Below, piece after piece: positions 8,307-17,118 of a stretch of DNA of 64,000 bases (positions are counted from its first letter, which is position 1; each line of letters begins with the position of its first letter). A program made the translations under genes and the position numbers. The notes beneath the pieces are model-generated. The model was not told the DNA's origin. It was given only the letters and a program-made list of their open reading frames with translations, and made no database searches. The stretch covers positions 40,342 to 104,341 of the forward strand of contig CALXKZ010000028.1 in assembly GCA_944389065.1 (NCBI GenBank). The letters are read 5' to 3'. Source of the DNA: an uncultured Spirochaetaceae bacterium. GTDB lineage: Bacteria; Spirochaetota; Spirochaetia; Sphaerochaetales; Sphaerochaetaceae.

Positions 8307-9695
8307 ATGGAAGTCAGGATTTCTAACTCAGACGCATTCTTCTTCGAGGAAACAAAAGCAGAAAGAATAGAGTTCGGAGCTCAGGATTATGAGCAGAGAC
8401 TGGATTTGCTTGTAAGGAAAATCAACGAAGAGAATCTTGATGCTGCCATCATCTATGGCGACAGGGAGCACTTTGCCAATATTGAGTATTTCTCAAGTTA
8501 TGATTGCCGTTTCGAGGAAGCTCTTCTCATCGTCGGTAAAGATGGAGGACGGACAATCATTGTCGGAAATGAGGGCTGGGGATATAGCTTCCAGATTCCA
8601 TACAGAATCAATCGGCTCCTGTATCAGAATTTCAGCCTTCAGGGACAGCCCCGCAATAAAAGCTGCAGCCTTATATCTGTTATGGAAGATGCTGGCCTCA
8701 GGTCCGGAATGAAGGTCGGACTGATAGGGTATAAGTACTTCTATGGGGAATATTTTGATGACCCAGAGCACACATATGATATCCCTGCTTATATCGTCGA
8801 TACCATTTCTTCGCTGCTCGGAAGCGATTCGATGAAGAATGTGACAGAGTGGCTTACAGGATTCGGGGGAATCAGGCTGAAGCTCAGGACTGCCAAGGAG
8901 ATAGCATGGGCTGAATACAATGCCGTCAAATGCTCCCGCGTCCTTTTGAATATTCTCAAAGGCCTGAGGGAGGGACTCGGTGAATCTGAGGCTGTAAGGA
9001 ATGGAGCTTTTGACTTTACTCCTCAGTGTATGTTCGGATTGGCGAATTTCGGACCGGAGCATGTGGCAATCGGCCTGAGGAGCTCAAATGACAGGAAGCT
9101 GAATGTCGGAGAGGTCATCGGAGTATGTTATGGCATACGTGGCAGCTTATGCTCCAGAAATGGAGTGGCTGCATATGATGAGGCATCATATTCCGATGAG
9201 CTGAGGCCTCATCTTGAGGATTTCTATAAACCTTACTGGTCAGCAGTCGCAACCTGGCTTGAATCTGTTAAGGAAGGCGCCTTTGCCGGAGAGGTCTATG
9301 AAAAGGCAATGAGCATTCTCGGAGATGAGAAATTCCATGTCACTCTTAATCCTGGCCATAATATCGGGACAGACGAATGGGTCAATTCACCGTTCTTCCC
9401 AGGTTCTGATGTGATACTTGAATCTGGTACTTATCTTCAGAGCGACATGATCGGATCGGATTCTGCGCCTGTCATGAGCGCTATCTGCGAGGATACGATC
9501 ATAATCGCAGGAAAAGAGCTCCGTGACAGCCTGAAGAGAGAATATCCTGATGTCTACTCAAGGATAATAAGAAGACAGCAGAAACTCAGAGAGCTGGTTG
9601 GGATCTCATTCGATGAGAGCGTGCTGCCGCTTTGCAATATCACTGGGGTTTATTTCCCATTCATGCTCAATCTTGGAAAGATTTTCACAAAATAA
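8307..9695 (+). CDS. M24 (creatinase/prolidase-like) protein lacking key metal Asp residues
   Basis: Pita-bread-fold protein (462 aa) with a creatinase-type N-terminal domain (EQRLDLLVRKINEENLDAAIIYG) and an M24 C-terminal domain. The metal His (LNPGHNIGTDEW) and Glu-containing segments (ILESGTYLQSDM, AICEDTIII) can be recognised. The usual DxG...D pair of metallopeptidases appears replaced in VIGVCYGIRGSLCSRNGVA. It may therefore be a metal-free hydrolase, as creatinase is, or a binding protein. It heads the ABC/M81 operon, with AGAGAGG before ATG, and the solute-binding protein starts 20 nt after its stop. Confidence 0.75.
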   Translation: MEVRISNSDAFFFEETKAERIEFGAQDYEQRLDLLVRKINEENLDAAIIYGDREHFANIEYFSSYDCRFEEALLIVGKDGGRTIIVGNEGWGYSFQIPYRINRLLYQNFSLQGQPRNKSCSLISVMEDAGLRSGMKVGLIGYKYFYGEYFDDPEHTYDIPAYIVDTISSLLGSDSMKNVTEWLTGFGGIRLKLRTAKEIAWAEYNAVKCSRVLLNILKGLREGLGESEAVRNGAFDFTPQCMFGLANFGPEHVAIGLRSSNDRKLNVGEVIGVCYGIRGSLCSRNGVAAYDEASYSDELRPHLEDFYKPYWSAVATWLESVKEGAFAGEVYEKAMSILGDEKFHVTLNPGHNIGTDEWVNSPFFPGSDVILESGTYLQSDMIGSDSAPVMSAICEDTIIIAGKELRDSLKREYPDVYSRIIRRQQKLRELVGISFDESVLPLCNITGVYFPFMLNLGKIFTK

Positions 9696-9715
9696 AAAAG
9701 AGGAGGACAATCGGA

Positions 9716-10735
9716 ATGAGGAAATTCGTTATTTTTGCTTTGATTGTTTGTATGACGGTGTCTGGGCTTTTCGCAACAGGCGCAGCCGAGACCGCTGATG
9801 ATGGAAAGATCCTTATTGGAGTTTCCCTTGCATCCCAGGCTCAGTATCGCTTTAAGTTTGATCAGGCGATCATGGAGGAGAAAGCAAAGGAACTTGGAGC
9901 TGAGATCATTTTCCAGTATGCCGATTACAATGCGACAAAGCAGGCAAATCAGGTGGAGAATCTCATCTCTCAGGGAATAGATGTTCTTATTCTGAATGTT
10001 GTTTCAGGAAACATGGTTAACCTTGTTAACAATGTCAGGAACCAGGGAATTCCTGTTATCACATTCGATAATACAGTTGAAGGGGCATATGTTGATCTGA
10101 ATGTTGATAGGGATAACGTGAAGGTCGGACGCCTCCAGCTCGAGGCTGCCATTGACTATATGGGTCCTGAAGGCGGTAATGTGGTTCTCGTCAAAGGTGA
10201 TCCGGGCAGCGCTGTTGCTCAGAGAATCAGCCAGGGATATATGCAGGTCGCAGCAGAGCATCCTGAAGTGAATATCGTTGCGGACCAGTTCCATGAAGCA
10301 TGGTCTCCTGACAAGGCTCTCAAGACAGTTGAGAATGCTTTGAGCGCAAATCATGATGATATCCAGGCATTCGTCTGCTCAGCAGACTCCGTTGCCATGG
10401 GAATTGTTCCGGCTCTCAGAGCTGCAAAGCTTGATGGCAAGTCCTTCCTCTGCGGAATGGATGTTGAGGTGTCCGCCGCGAAGCTTATCAATGAAGGTGT
10501 CATGAACATGAGTATCTGGACGGATATCGTTTCCGGTGATCAGAGAATGATAGAGCAGGCAGTGAAGCTTGCCCAGGGAGAGGAGATCGTTCCTGACGAA
10601 ATCCAGAATATCGGAGGAATAGATGTTCCTGTTCTGCTTGTAGATGTTATTCCTGTCACAAAGGATAACCTCCGCCAGTGGTTTGATGAGATTATGCCGA
10701 AAGGATGGGCGACAGAAGAAGATATTTTCGGCTGA
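9716..10735 (+). CDS. CUT2-family (XylF/RbsB-type) sugar-binding protein
   Basis: Periplasmic binding protein 1 family receptor (339 aa). A signal peptide ends near GLFATGAAET, a cleavage style I associate with spirochaete binding proteins; no lipobox Cys is present. The mature part KILIGVSLASQAQYRFKFDQAIMEEKAKELG with DVLILNVVSGNMV and PVITFDNTVEG resembles XylF-like receptors. I chose ATG 9716 because AGGAGG (9701-9706) precedes it and the signal peptide starts there. A strong hairpin follows, before the ATPase gene, probably raising receptor expression over the membrane parts. Confidence 0.9.
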   Translation: MRKFVIFALIVCMTVSGLFATGAAETADDGKILIGVSLASQAQYRFKFDQAIMEEKAKELGAEIIFQYADYNATKQANQVENLISQGIDVLILNVVSGNMVNLVNNVRNQGIPVITFDNTVEGAYVDLNVDRDNVKVGRLQLEAAIDYMGPEGGNVVLVKGDPGSAVAQRISQGYMQVAAEHPEVNIVADQFHEAWSPDKALKTVENALSANHDDIQAFVCSADSVAMGIVPALRAAKLDGKSFLCGMDVEVSAAKLINEGVMNMSIWTDIVSGDQRMIEQAVKLAQGEEIVPDEIQNIGGIDVPVLLVDVIPVTKDNLRQWFDEIMPKGWATEEDIFG

Positions 10736-10772
10736 TAGACACGATTGCGTATATTCGATTGTGAATGGCAGG

Positions 10773-10804
10773 GACCGCCGCTTTGATGCTTGCGGCGGTC
10801 TTTT
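10773..10804 (+). terminator. intercistronic stem-loop after the binding-protein gene
   Basis: GACCGCCGC (10773-10781) pairs with GCGGCGGTC (10792-10800) over a 10-nt loop, followed by TTTT. It lies inside the operon, so it is likely a partial terminator or an mRNA-stabilising 3' end rather than the operon end. Confidence 0.75.
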
Positions 10805-10821
10805 GCAAGGAGGTTATGGCA

Positions 10822-12348
10822 ATGGCAGATTCTGTCATTAGAATGGAAGGATTGACTAAAAGATTCCCTGGAGTCCTTGCTGTTGATAATGCGTCTTTAT
10901 CAATTGATAGGGGAACTGTGCATGCAATAGTCGGCGGCAATGGTGCAGGAAAGTCTACTCTGATCAAGATGCTGTCGGGCTTTTATCCATATGGGGATTA
11001 TGAAGGTGAGTTCTTCCTCGAAGGTGAACGATGTGAATTCAAGAATGTTCTAGATGCCGAGGCAAAGGGAATTGCTATGGTTCCCCAGGATCTGAACATG
11101 GTCAACGATATGAGTGTTGCTGATAATCTTTTCATAGCAAAGCAACCGATCAGAAATGGATTTATCGATGATTTCAGGCTTTTATCGGAATCACAGAGGA
11201 TAATTGATGATTTTGGTCTGAATGTCAGTCCGAAAACACGTGTGAAGGATATTGGAATTGCCCAGAAGCAGCTTATAGTGATCGCCAGGGCAATGCACAA
11301 TAATGTGAAGGCTATTATCCTGGACGAGCCTACAGCTACTCTTTCAAATGATGAAAGCGAGCTTCTTTTCAGAAAAGTACGTGAAATGAGGGACAACGGG
11401 ATAGCTGTGATCTATATTTCCCATCGTCTGGAAGAGGTGGCGGCTCTTTCTGATAAGATAACTGTCATGCGCGATGGCTGCATCATAGAAACGGATGATG
11501 CGGGCAATATGGATGATCATCGCATCGTTTCTCTTATGGTCGGAAAGGATATTGATGATTACTATCCTGCAAAGACCCATAAGCCGGGGAATGTTCTGAT
11601 GTCCGTCAGGAATATCTCGGTATACAGCAAGAAAAATCCAGAGCAGAAGATAGTTGATGATGTCTCTTTTGATCTCAAAGCAGGGGAGATCCTTGCAGTA
11701 TATGGGCTTGTCGGATCAGGACGTACAGAGATGGTACAAGGTCTGACAGGATCCTGGGAGGGCAATGTCGAATATAGCTGCAGTATAGAAGGAAAGGAAA
11801 TAGTAAACAGGAATTCCGCATCCTCACTCGATAACGGCATAGCTCTTCTTCCTGAGGATAGGAAGCGTGAGGGCGTTATCGGAATACAGACGATTTCCAC
11901 TAATATCTCTGCATCCTCGATGTCCCGTTTTTCCAGGTTCGGATTCATAAAAAGCTTCGAGGAAAGAAAGAATTCCGCAGAGCGTATGAAAGAGCTTTCA
12001 GTGAAAGCGAACAATATGGATGTTCTTGTGAATACTCTCAGCGGAGGTAATCAGCAGAAGGTTATTCTTTCCAGATTGATAACCACCCATAAGAAGATTT
12101 TCATTCTGGATGAAGCGACACAAGGAATCGATGTTGAGGCAAAAAGCCAGATCTATTCAATTCTGGACAAGCTGGCATCTGAAGGTATCGCTATACTTTT
12201 CATTTCCTCTGATATCGCAGAGGTAATGGGAATCGCAGATCGCATCATGGTAATCAGGCAGGGGAAACTAGTATCCATTCTTGAGAATACTCCGGATCTG
12301 GATAAAGAGCGTGTCCTCTGGTTGGCAACAGTTGGAGGAGAAAAATGA
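10822..12348 (+). CDS. CUT2-family sugar ABC transporter, duplicated ATPase
   Basis: XylG/RbsA/MglA-type ATPase (508 aa) with two fused nucleotide-binding domains. The first has Walker A GGNGAGKST near residue 37 and Walker B AIILDEPTATLS. The second has a degenerate A-loop (YGLVGSGRTEM), signature LSGGNQQKV and Walker B IFILDEATQGIDV. I favour ATG 10822 (MADSVIRMEGL): AAGGAGG at 10807-10813 is 8 nt away, whereas ATG 10816 is only 2 nt from it. Start and stop of the following permease overlap (ATGA). Confidence 0.92.
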   Translation: MADSVIRMEGLTKRFPGVLAVDNASLSIDRGTVHAIVGGNGAGKSTLIKMLSGFYPYGDYEGEFFLEGERCEFKNVLDAEAKGIAMVPQDLNMVNDMSVADNLFIAKQPIRNGFIDDFRLLSESQRIIDDFGLNVSPKTRVKDIGIAQKQLIVIARAMHNNVKAIILDEPTATLSNDESELLFRKVREMRDNGIAVIYISHRLEEVAALSDKITVMRDGCIIETDDAGNMDDHRIVSLMVGKDIDDYYPAKTHKPGNVLMSVRNISVYSKKNPEQKIVDDVSFDLKAGEILAVYGLVGSGRTEMVQGLTGSWEGNVEYSCSIEGKEIVNRNSASSLDNGIALLPEDRKREGVIGIQTISTNISASSMSRFSRFGFIKSFEERKNSAERMKELSVKANNMDVLVNTLSGGNQQKVILSRLITTHKKIFILDEATQGIDVEAKSQIYSILDKLASEGIAILFISSDIAEVMGIADRIMVIRQGKLVSILENTPDLDKERVLWLATVGGEK

Positions 12349-13520
12349 GAGGGTTAACAGCAGACAGCACTCAGCTGAAGAAGATATGGAAGACAGTTGC
12401 GGTAATTGTCGCTCTGGTCGCAATGGTTATCGTGTTCAATGCAATGACCAACAATGTATTCGCATCGATGAGGAATCTGACTTTGCTGATGAAGCAGGGC
12501 TCTGTTCTGATGATTGTCTCCTGCGGATTGATGCTCTTGCTTATTGAGAGGAATTTCGATCTCAGCGGAGGTGCAGCTGTCTATTTTGTAAGTGTCTTTG
12601 TCTCGCAGCTTGTTGTGACATATGGCCTGAATATGTGGATGTCTATCGGCCTTGCGATTGTCTTTGGCCTTATTCTAGGATGTCTGAATGGCTTTTTCGT
12701 CGGATATATAGGAATACCGGCTTTCATCGGTACTCTTGCTTCCCAGCTTATGTTCAAAGGGCTTGGGTATACCTGGACTGATGCTGCGACAATCGGACCG
12801 ATTCCATCGGAGTTCGCATGGCTCAGCGAGGGTTATCTCTCACCTATGCAGAGTGCTATCATCCTTATCGGAGCAGCAGCTGTAGCCATAATCTATTCCA
12901 TCCTCGACTACAGGAAGATGGAACTCTGGTATGGCGGTAAGAAGCGCCTGATAACAAGGTGTCTTCTGATTGTCATCCTGGCTTTGGCCCTGATCTGGGT
13001 CTTCACCGGATACTATGGAATCCCGATGTGTGTTTTCTTCGCTGCTGTCATGGTGCTGATCACCAGCGTGATTGCGAATAAAACAGTGCTTGGCCGTCAG
13101 ATTTATATCATAGGTGGCAATCCAGAGGCTGCTGCTGTTTCCGGTATCAGCATAAAGAAGCGCGTGTTCCAGTCATACCTCTTCATGGGACTTGTATATG
13201 GAGTTGCAGGTGTCGTCATCACAGCCCGTCTGGGTGGATCAACGGCCACTACCGGCAACCAGCTGGAACTCGATGCTGTTGCTGCCGCCTGTATCGGTGG
13301 AACAAGCATGGCTGGAGGTGTCGGAAAGATTTCCGGCGTTGTTGTTGGTGTTCTTATTCTTTCATGTATTGATAATGTCATGTCTTTGATGAATGTCTCC
13401 TCGTATCTGCAGATGTTTGTAAAGGGACTTATTCTGCTTCTTGCAGTCTGCATGGATGTCTATTCGAACAAAACAAGATTCAAGTTCAGGAAGCCTAAAA
13501 AGCAGGAGGTTGCAAAATGA
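12345..13520 (+). CDS. CUT2-family (XylH-type) sugar ABC permease
   Basis: Inner-membrane permease (391 aa) with about ten hydrophobic spans. Its length, and the segment IIGGNPEAAAVSGISIKKRVFQSYLFMGLVYGVAG followed by LDAVAAACIGGTSMAGGVG, match the XylH branch of the ribose/xylose permease family rather than the shorter RbsC. It overlaps the ATPase stop and the M81 gene start by 4 nt each, so translation is probably coupled. Substrate is unassigned: no xylA or xylB is nearby. Confidence 0.9.
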   Translation: MRGLTADSTQLKKIWKTVAVIVALVAMVIVFNAMTNNVFASMRNLTLLMKQGSVLMIVSCGLMLLLIERNFDLSGGAAVYFVSVFVSQLVVTYGLNMWMSIGLAIVFGLILGCLNGFFVGYIGIPAFIGTLASQLMFKGLGYTWTDAATIGPIPSEFAWLSEGYLSPMQSAIILIGAAAVAIIYSILDYRKMELWYGGKKRLITRCLLIVILALALIWVFTGYYGIPMCVFFAAVMVLITSVIANKTVLGRQIYIIGGNPEAAAVSGISIKKRVFQSYLFMGLVYGVAGVVITARLGGSTATTGNQLELDAVAAACIGGTSMAGGVGKISGVVVGVLILSCIDNVMSLMNVSSYLQMFVKGLILLLAVCMDVYSNKTRFKFRKPKKQEVAK

Positions 13521-14968
13521 AAATAGCAGTTGGTCTGTTTTATCTGGAATGTGATACATTCAATTATGATCTTGTGACGGCAGATCAGTTCACTTATGTA
13601 GAAGGAAATCAGGTGCTTGATTATATCAATGTCGGTGATTATCTGAGGTCTGAGGGAATTGAGATTGTTCCTACCATAATGGCATCAGCTCTTCCCGCAG
13701 GACGCCTCAGGAAAGCTGATTTCCTGTTCTTCGAGAACCGGATAATAGATATCCTTGAGAAGAACAGGGATGTTGATGGGGTATTCCTGCACCTTCATGG
13801 CTCAATGGAGGTTGAGGGAATCGGATCGGGAGATCTGCATCTTCTTAAAGCCATCCGCCATGTCCTTGGATTTGATATCCCTGTCGGAATTGTCCTTGAT
13901 GCACATGCGAACAATGACCCAAGTATCGCTGAATATGCGAATATCATCAGAGGGTATCATACAATACCGCATATCGATCAGCCTGAAGCTGAGCTGGAAA
14001 TCGTGAAGGATGTGGTGGAGCTTGCAAGAGAGGGGGAGAATGTGACTCCATGCATCAGCATCATCCCTGCAATCGTATCAGGTGAGAAGGGGCTGACATC
14101 CACATATCCTCTGAAGGATCTGATGCAGATCGTGAATGAGTATGAGGCAATGGATGAGATAATGAGCGCAAGCATCTTCATGGGTGAGCCATGGGGCGAT
14201 AGTCCTAATTCCCATATGTCTGTTGTTGTCGTACCTTCACGGCAGAAGTATTCCGCATTTGCGAGAAAAGCATGCAATGACCTATGGAAAAAGGTCTTTG
14301 CCCATGTCAGGGACTTTTCATTCGAAGTGCCGGTGCTGAAGCCTGATGAGGTAATAAAGCAGGCAGTGGACAAGGATGTCAGACCTGTCTTCATATCCGA
14401 TGCCGGTGATAATACGACAGGCGGAGCTATGGGACATGGAACGGAGATGCTGCGCAGTATTCTGGCCTCTGATCTGAAAGGAAAGAAAGTACTTATCACA
14501 CCTATTCTCGACCCTGTAGCATTTGAAACATGCTATAAGCTCAATGATGGTGATTATGTTGAGCTTTCTGTCGGTACCGATAGGGATGAGATGTCCAAGG
14601 CTGTGAAAATTAAGGGTAGGATAAAGTCCCATGGAGAGCTGCTTGGGTATCTGAACTGTCTGGACGTCGCGACAGGATACTGTGTCACTCTTGAACTATC
14701 AGAGAATATCGATCTGATGCTGTCAGGCATTCCTACATCACTGATAACATACAATCATTTTGTCAGGGCAAATGTGCGTATGGAGGATTATGACATAATC
14801 ATACTCAAGCAAGGATATCTGTTCGCCCAGCTCCGGCCGTATGCGAAAGCTGCATTCATGGCATTGTCCAAAGGCGCTACATATCTGATGGTTGAGGATC
14901 TTGAGTACAAACGTCTTGCACGCCCGATCTATCCATTTGATCCGGTTGTCTTCCCTGAAAAGGAATGA
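13517..14968 (+). CDS. M81-family metallopeptidase (MlrC-like)
   Basis: Zinc metallohydrolase of the MlrC/DUF1485 family (483 aa, usual length). N-terminal family motifs include VFLHLHGSMEVEGIGSGD and VLDAHANNDP; the C-terminal part carries FISDAGDNTTGGAMGHGTEML. MlrC itself cleaves linear microcystin products, but most family members sit beside transporters and act on unidentified small amides or peptides. Here the gene ends the operon, overlapping the permease by 4 nt, so its substrate is probably what the XylFGH-like system imports. A terminator follows. Confidence 0.88.
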   Translation: MKIAVGLFYLECDTFNYDLVTADQFTYVEGNQVLDYINVGDYLRSEGIEIVPTIMASALPAGRLRKADFLFFENRIIDILEKNRDVDGVFLHLHGSMEVEGIGSGDLHLLKAIRHVLGFDIPVGIVLDAHANNDPSIAEYANIIRGYHTIPHIDQPEAELEIVKDVVELAREGENVTPCISIIPAIVSGEKGLTSTYPLKDLMQIVNEYEAMDEIMSASIFMGEPWGDSPNSHMSVVVVPSRQKYSAFARKACNDLWKKVFAHVRDFSFEVPVLKPDEVIKQAVDKDVRPVFISDAGDNTTGGAMGHGTEMLRSILASDLKGKKVLITPILDPVAFETCYKLNDGDYVELSVGTDRDEMSKAVKIKGRIKSHGELLGYLNCLDVATGYCVTLELSENIDLMLSGIPTSLITYNHFVRANVRMEDYDIIILKQGYLFAQLRPYAKAAFMALSKGATYLMVEDLEYKRLARPIYPFDPVVFPEKE

Positions 14969-14996
14969 TCCGCTCCATAATCTCTTAACTGGAATT

Positions 14997-15033
14997 GCGG
15001 CCTCTGCAGGAAAGCTCAGGCCGCGATTCTTTT
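14997..15033 (+). terminator. terminator after the M81 operon
   Basis: GCGGCCT (14997-15003) pairs with AGGCCGC (15018-15024) across a 14-nt loop, followed by GATTCTTTT. It is 28 nt after the M81 stop. Confidence 0.75.
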
Positions 15034-15116
15034 CCACACCGGACTGATCATCTCCGATTGCTACTGTTCACTTCTTCTGGATTTCCTATTATCCTTACTA
15101 TTATCTGGAGGAAATC

Positions 15117-16265
15117 ATGGCAAACAGAATAATGCTCAATGAGACTTCCTATCATGGAAGCGGAGCTATAAAGGAAATCGCTAATGAGATCAAGGCAAGA
15201 GGCTTTGCGAAGGCTTTCGTGTGCTCTGATCCCGATCTCGTGAAGTTCGGTGTGACAAAGAAGGTTACTGATGTCCTTGATAGTGCATCGATACCGTATA
15301 CGCTTTATTCGGACATAAAGGCGAACCCTACAATTGAGAATGTCCAGAATGGAGTTAAGGCTTTCAAGGAGTCCGGAGCTCAGTGCATTGTAGCTATCGG
15401 CGGTGGAAGCAGCATGGATACGGCGAAGGCAATCGGCATAATCATCGCCAATCCTGAGTTCGAGGATGTGAGAAGCCTTGAGGGTACTGCACCTACAAAG
15501 AATCCATGCACACCTATCATCGCAGTCCCGACGACAGCAGGAACAGCTGCAGAGGTTACAATCAATTACGTGATCACAGATGTTGAAAGAAAGAGGAAAT
15601 TCGTCTGTGTCGATCCGCATGACATGCCAGTTGTCGCAGTCGTAGACCCTGATATGATGGCTACAATGCCGAAGGGACTTACAGCTTCAACAGGAATGGA
15701 CGCTCTGACACATGCTATCGAGGGCTACACGACAAAGGGAGCGTGGGAGATGACGGATATGTTCCATCTCAAGGCTATCGAGATCATTTCAAGAAGCCTC
15801 CGCGATGCAGTTGCTGGAAAGAGCGAAGGCAGAACGGATATGGCTCTTGGACAGTATATAGCTGGAATGGGATTCTCGAACGTTGGCCTCGGTATTGCCC
15901 ATTCGATGGCTCATACTCTCGGTGCTGTATATGATACACCCCATGGAGTAGCATGTGCGATGATGCTTCCTATCGTCATGGAGTACAACGCAGACTCGAC
16001 AGGGGAGAAGTACAGAGAGATTGCAAAGGCTATGGGTGTCAAGGATGTGGATTCCATGTCCCAGAGCGAGTATCGCAAAGCCGCAATCGATGCTGTCAGA
16101 CAGCTTTCTGTCGATGTAGGCATTCCTACTAAGCTTGAGGCTGTCAAGGAAGAGGATCTTCAGTTCCTTGCAGAGAGCGCTGCTGCAGATGCATGTGCTC
16201 CTGGCAATCCGAAGGATGCTTCAGTTGAGGATTTCAAGACTCTTTTCAGAAAGATAATGAAATAA
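15117..16265 (+). CDS. fucO: lactaldehyde reductase / iron-containing alcohol dehydrogenase
   Basis: NAD-dependent reductase (382 aa) that converts L-lactaldehyde from fucose or rhamnose breakdown to 1,2-propanediol. Similarity to E. coli FucO is clear along its whole length: it starts MANRIMLNETSYHGSGA, has the nucleotide loop IGGGSSMDTAKAIG, a near-identical AEVTINYVITD and FVCVDPHDMP, and metal ligands in TGMDALTHAIEGY and the HSMAH...YDTPHG region. GGAGG precedes ATG. It stands alone between two terminators, although the fucose-isomerase operon lies 25 kb away. A related substrate such as propanal or glycolaldehyde is possible. Confidence 0.9.
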   Translation: MANRIMLNETSYHGSGAIKEIANEIKARGFAKAFVCSDPDLVKFGVTKKVTDVLDSASIPYTLYSDIKANPTIENVQNGVKAFKESGAQCIVAIGGGSSMDTAKAIGIIIANPEFEDVRSLEGTAPTKNPCTPIIAVPTTAGTAAEVTINYVITDVERKRKFVCVDPHDMPVVAVVDPDMMATMPKGLTASTGMDALTHAIEGYTTKGAWEMTDMFHLKAIEIISRSLRDAVAGKSEGRTDMALGQYIAGMGFSNVGLGIAHSMAHTLGAVYDTPHGVACAMMLPIVMEYNADSTGEKYREIAKAMGVKDVDSMSQSEYRKAAIDAVRQLSVDVGIPTKLEAVKEEDLQFLAESAAADACAPGNPKDASVEDFKTLFRKIMK

Positions 16266-16272
16266 GTAGAAT

Positions 16273-16304
16273 GCGCAGGGTCGAAAGCTCTGCGCTAATA
16301 TTTT
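16273..16304 (+). terminator. terminator after fucO
   Basis: GCGCAGGG (16273-16280) pairs with CTCTGCGC (16288-16295), with one G-U pair and a 7-nt loop, followed by TAATATTTT. It begins 8 nt after the fucO stop and separates it from the dap promoter. Confidence 0.8.
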
Positions 16305-16313
16305 ACCATTTGT

Positions 16314-16372
16314 TTGTTATAATAATAACATTATGTTATAATATAGACATAAATGTTATATTCTGCTATATT
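16314..16372 (+). promoter_or_regulatory. dapB operon promoter region with palindromes and direct repeats
   Basis: Two overlapping sigma70-like promoters can be read: TTGTTA (16314-16319)-17-TATAAT (16337-16342), and TAGACA (16344-16349)-17-TATATT (16367-16372), the latter 6 nt before ATG. Inverted repeats TGTTAT-AATA-ATAACA (16315-16330) and TTATGT/ACATAA (16331-16352), plus a 9-bp direct repeat TATATTCTG (16357-16365 and 16367-16375, one helical turn apart), are operator candidates. There is no room for a lysine riboswitch. Confidence 0.6.
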
Positions 16373-16378
16373 CTGACC

Positions 16379-17116
16379 ATGAAAATCGCATTGGTCGGAT
16401 ATGGACGTATGGGAAAGATGGTTCACTCGCTTATAAATGAGGCTGGTGAACATGAGGTAGCACTTATAGTTGATCCACTTGGGAACGTGGGGAAGCTTGA
16501 ATCATCCATGCTTGCTGGAATCGACGTTGCTGTTGATTTCTCTTCTTCTGAAGCTGTTCCTGAGAACATCAGGTGCTATGCTGCAGCCGGGTGCCCTGCT
16601 GTGATCGGAACCACAGGCTGGGATCATTCCCTGCTGGATGGAGCTGAAGGTGATGTGAGGATCATCCATTCCGGGAATTTCTCCATAGGGGTTCTGGTTT
16701 TTCTTCGCATTGTTTCCGGAGCTTCAAAGCTTATCGATGCATTTGATCAGTATGATGCAGCTGTTGTGGAGACCCACCACAGCGCCAAAGCCGATCATCC
16801 ATCAGGAACAGCCTTGATGATAGCATCGAATATAATCGGGAATCTTGGCCGCAAGAAGCAGATAGGTATAGGATGCCCTGATGGACGGATTGCAGATGAT
16901 GTTCTTGAGATCTCATCTGTCCGTGTCGGTTCTGCTCCAGGAACTCATACCGTTATTTTCGACAGTGATGCCGATACGATTGAGCTTAAGCATACTGCAA
17001 GATCCAGATCTGGCTTTGCGGCAGGGGCGATAAAGGCGGCAGAGTGGATTATAGGACAGGAGAATGGCATCTATACAATGGATGATTTCATGGCAGATAT
17101 TCTAGGAGGGAGATGA
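16379..17116 (+). CDS. dapB: 4-hydroxy-tetrahydrodipicolinate reductase
   Basis: Second step of the diaminopimelate/lysine pathway after condensation: NAD(P)H reduction to tetrahydrodipicolinate. The protein is 245 aa. The Rossmann motif VGYGRMGKMV is at residues 5-14, IGTTGW follows, and the family signature ETHHSAKADHPSGTAL holds the catalytic His pair and Lys. I chose ATG 16379 because the coenzyme fold begins immediately there; longer frames cross the promoter. No Shine-Dalgarno sequence is present and TATATT lies 6 nt upstream, suggesting leaderless translation. It leads dapB-dapA-dapL-lysA. Confidence 0.92.
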   Translation: MKIALVGYGRMGKMVHSLINEAGEHEVALIVDPLGNVGKLESSMLAGIDVAVDFSSSEAVPENIRCYAAAGCPAVIGTTGWDHSLLDGAEGDVRIIHSGNFSIGVLVFLRIVSGASKLIDAFDQYDAAVVETHHSAKADHPSGTALMIASNIIGNLGRKKQIGIGCPDGRIADDVLEISSVRVGSAPGTHTVIFDSDADTIELKHTARSRSGFAAGAIKAAEWIIGQENGIYTMDDFMADILGGR

Positions 17117-17118
17117 TT

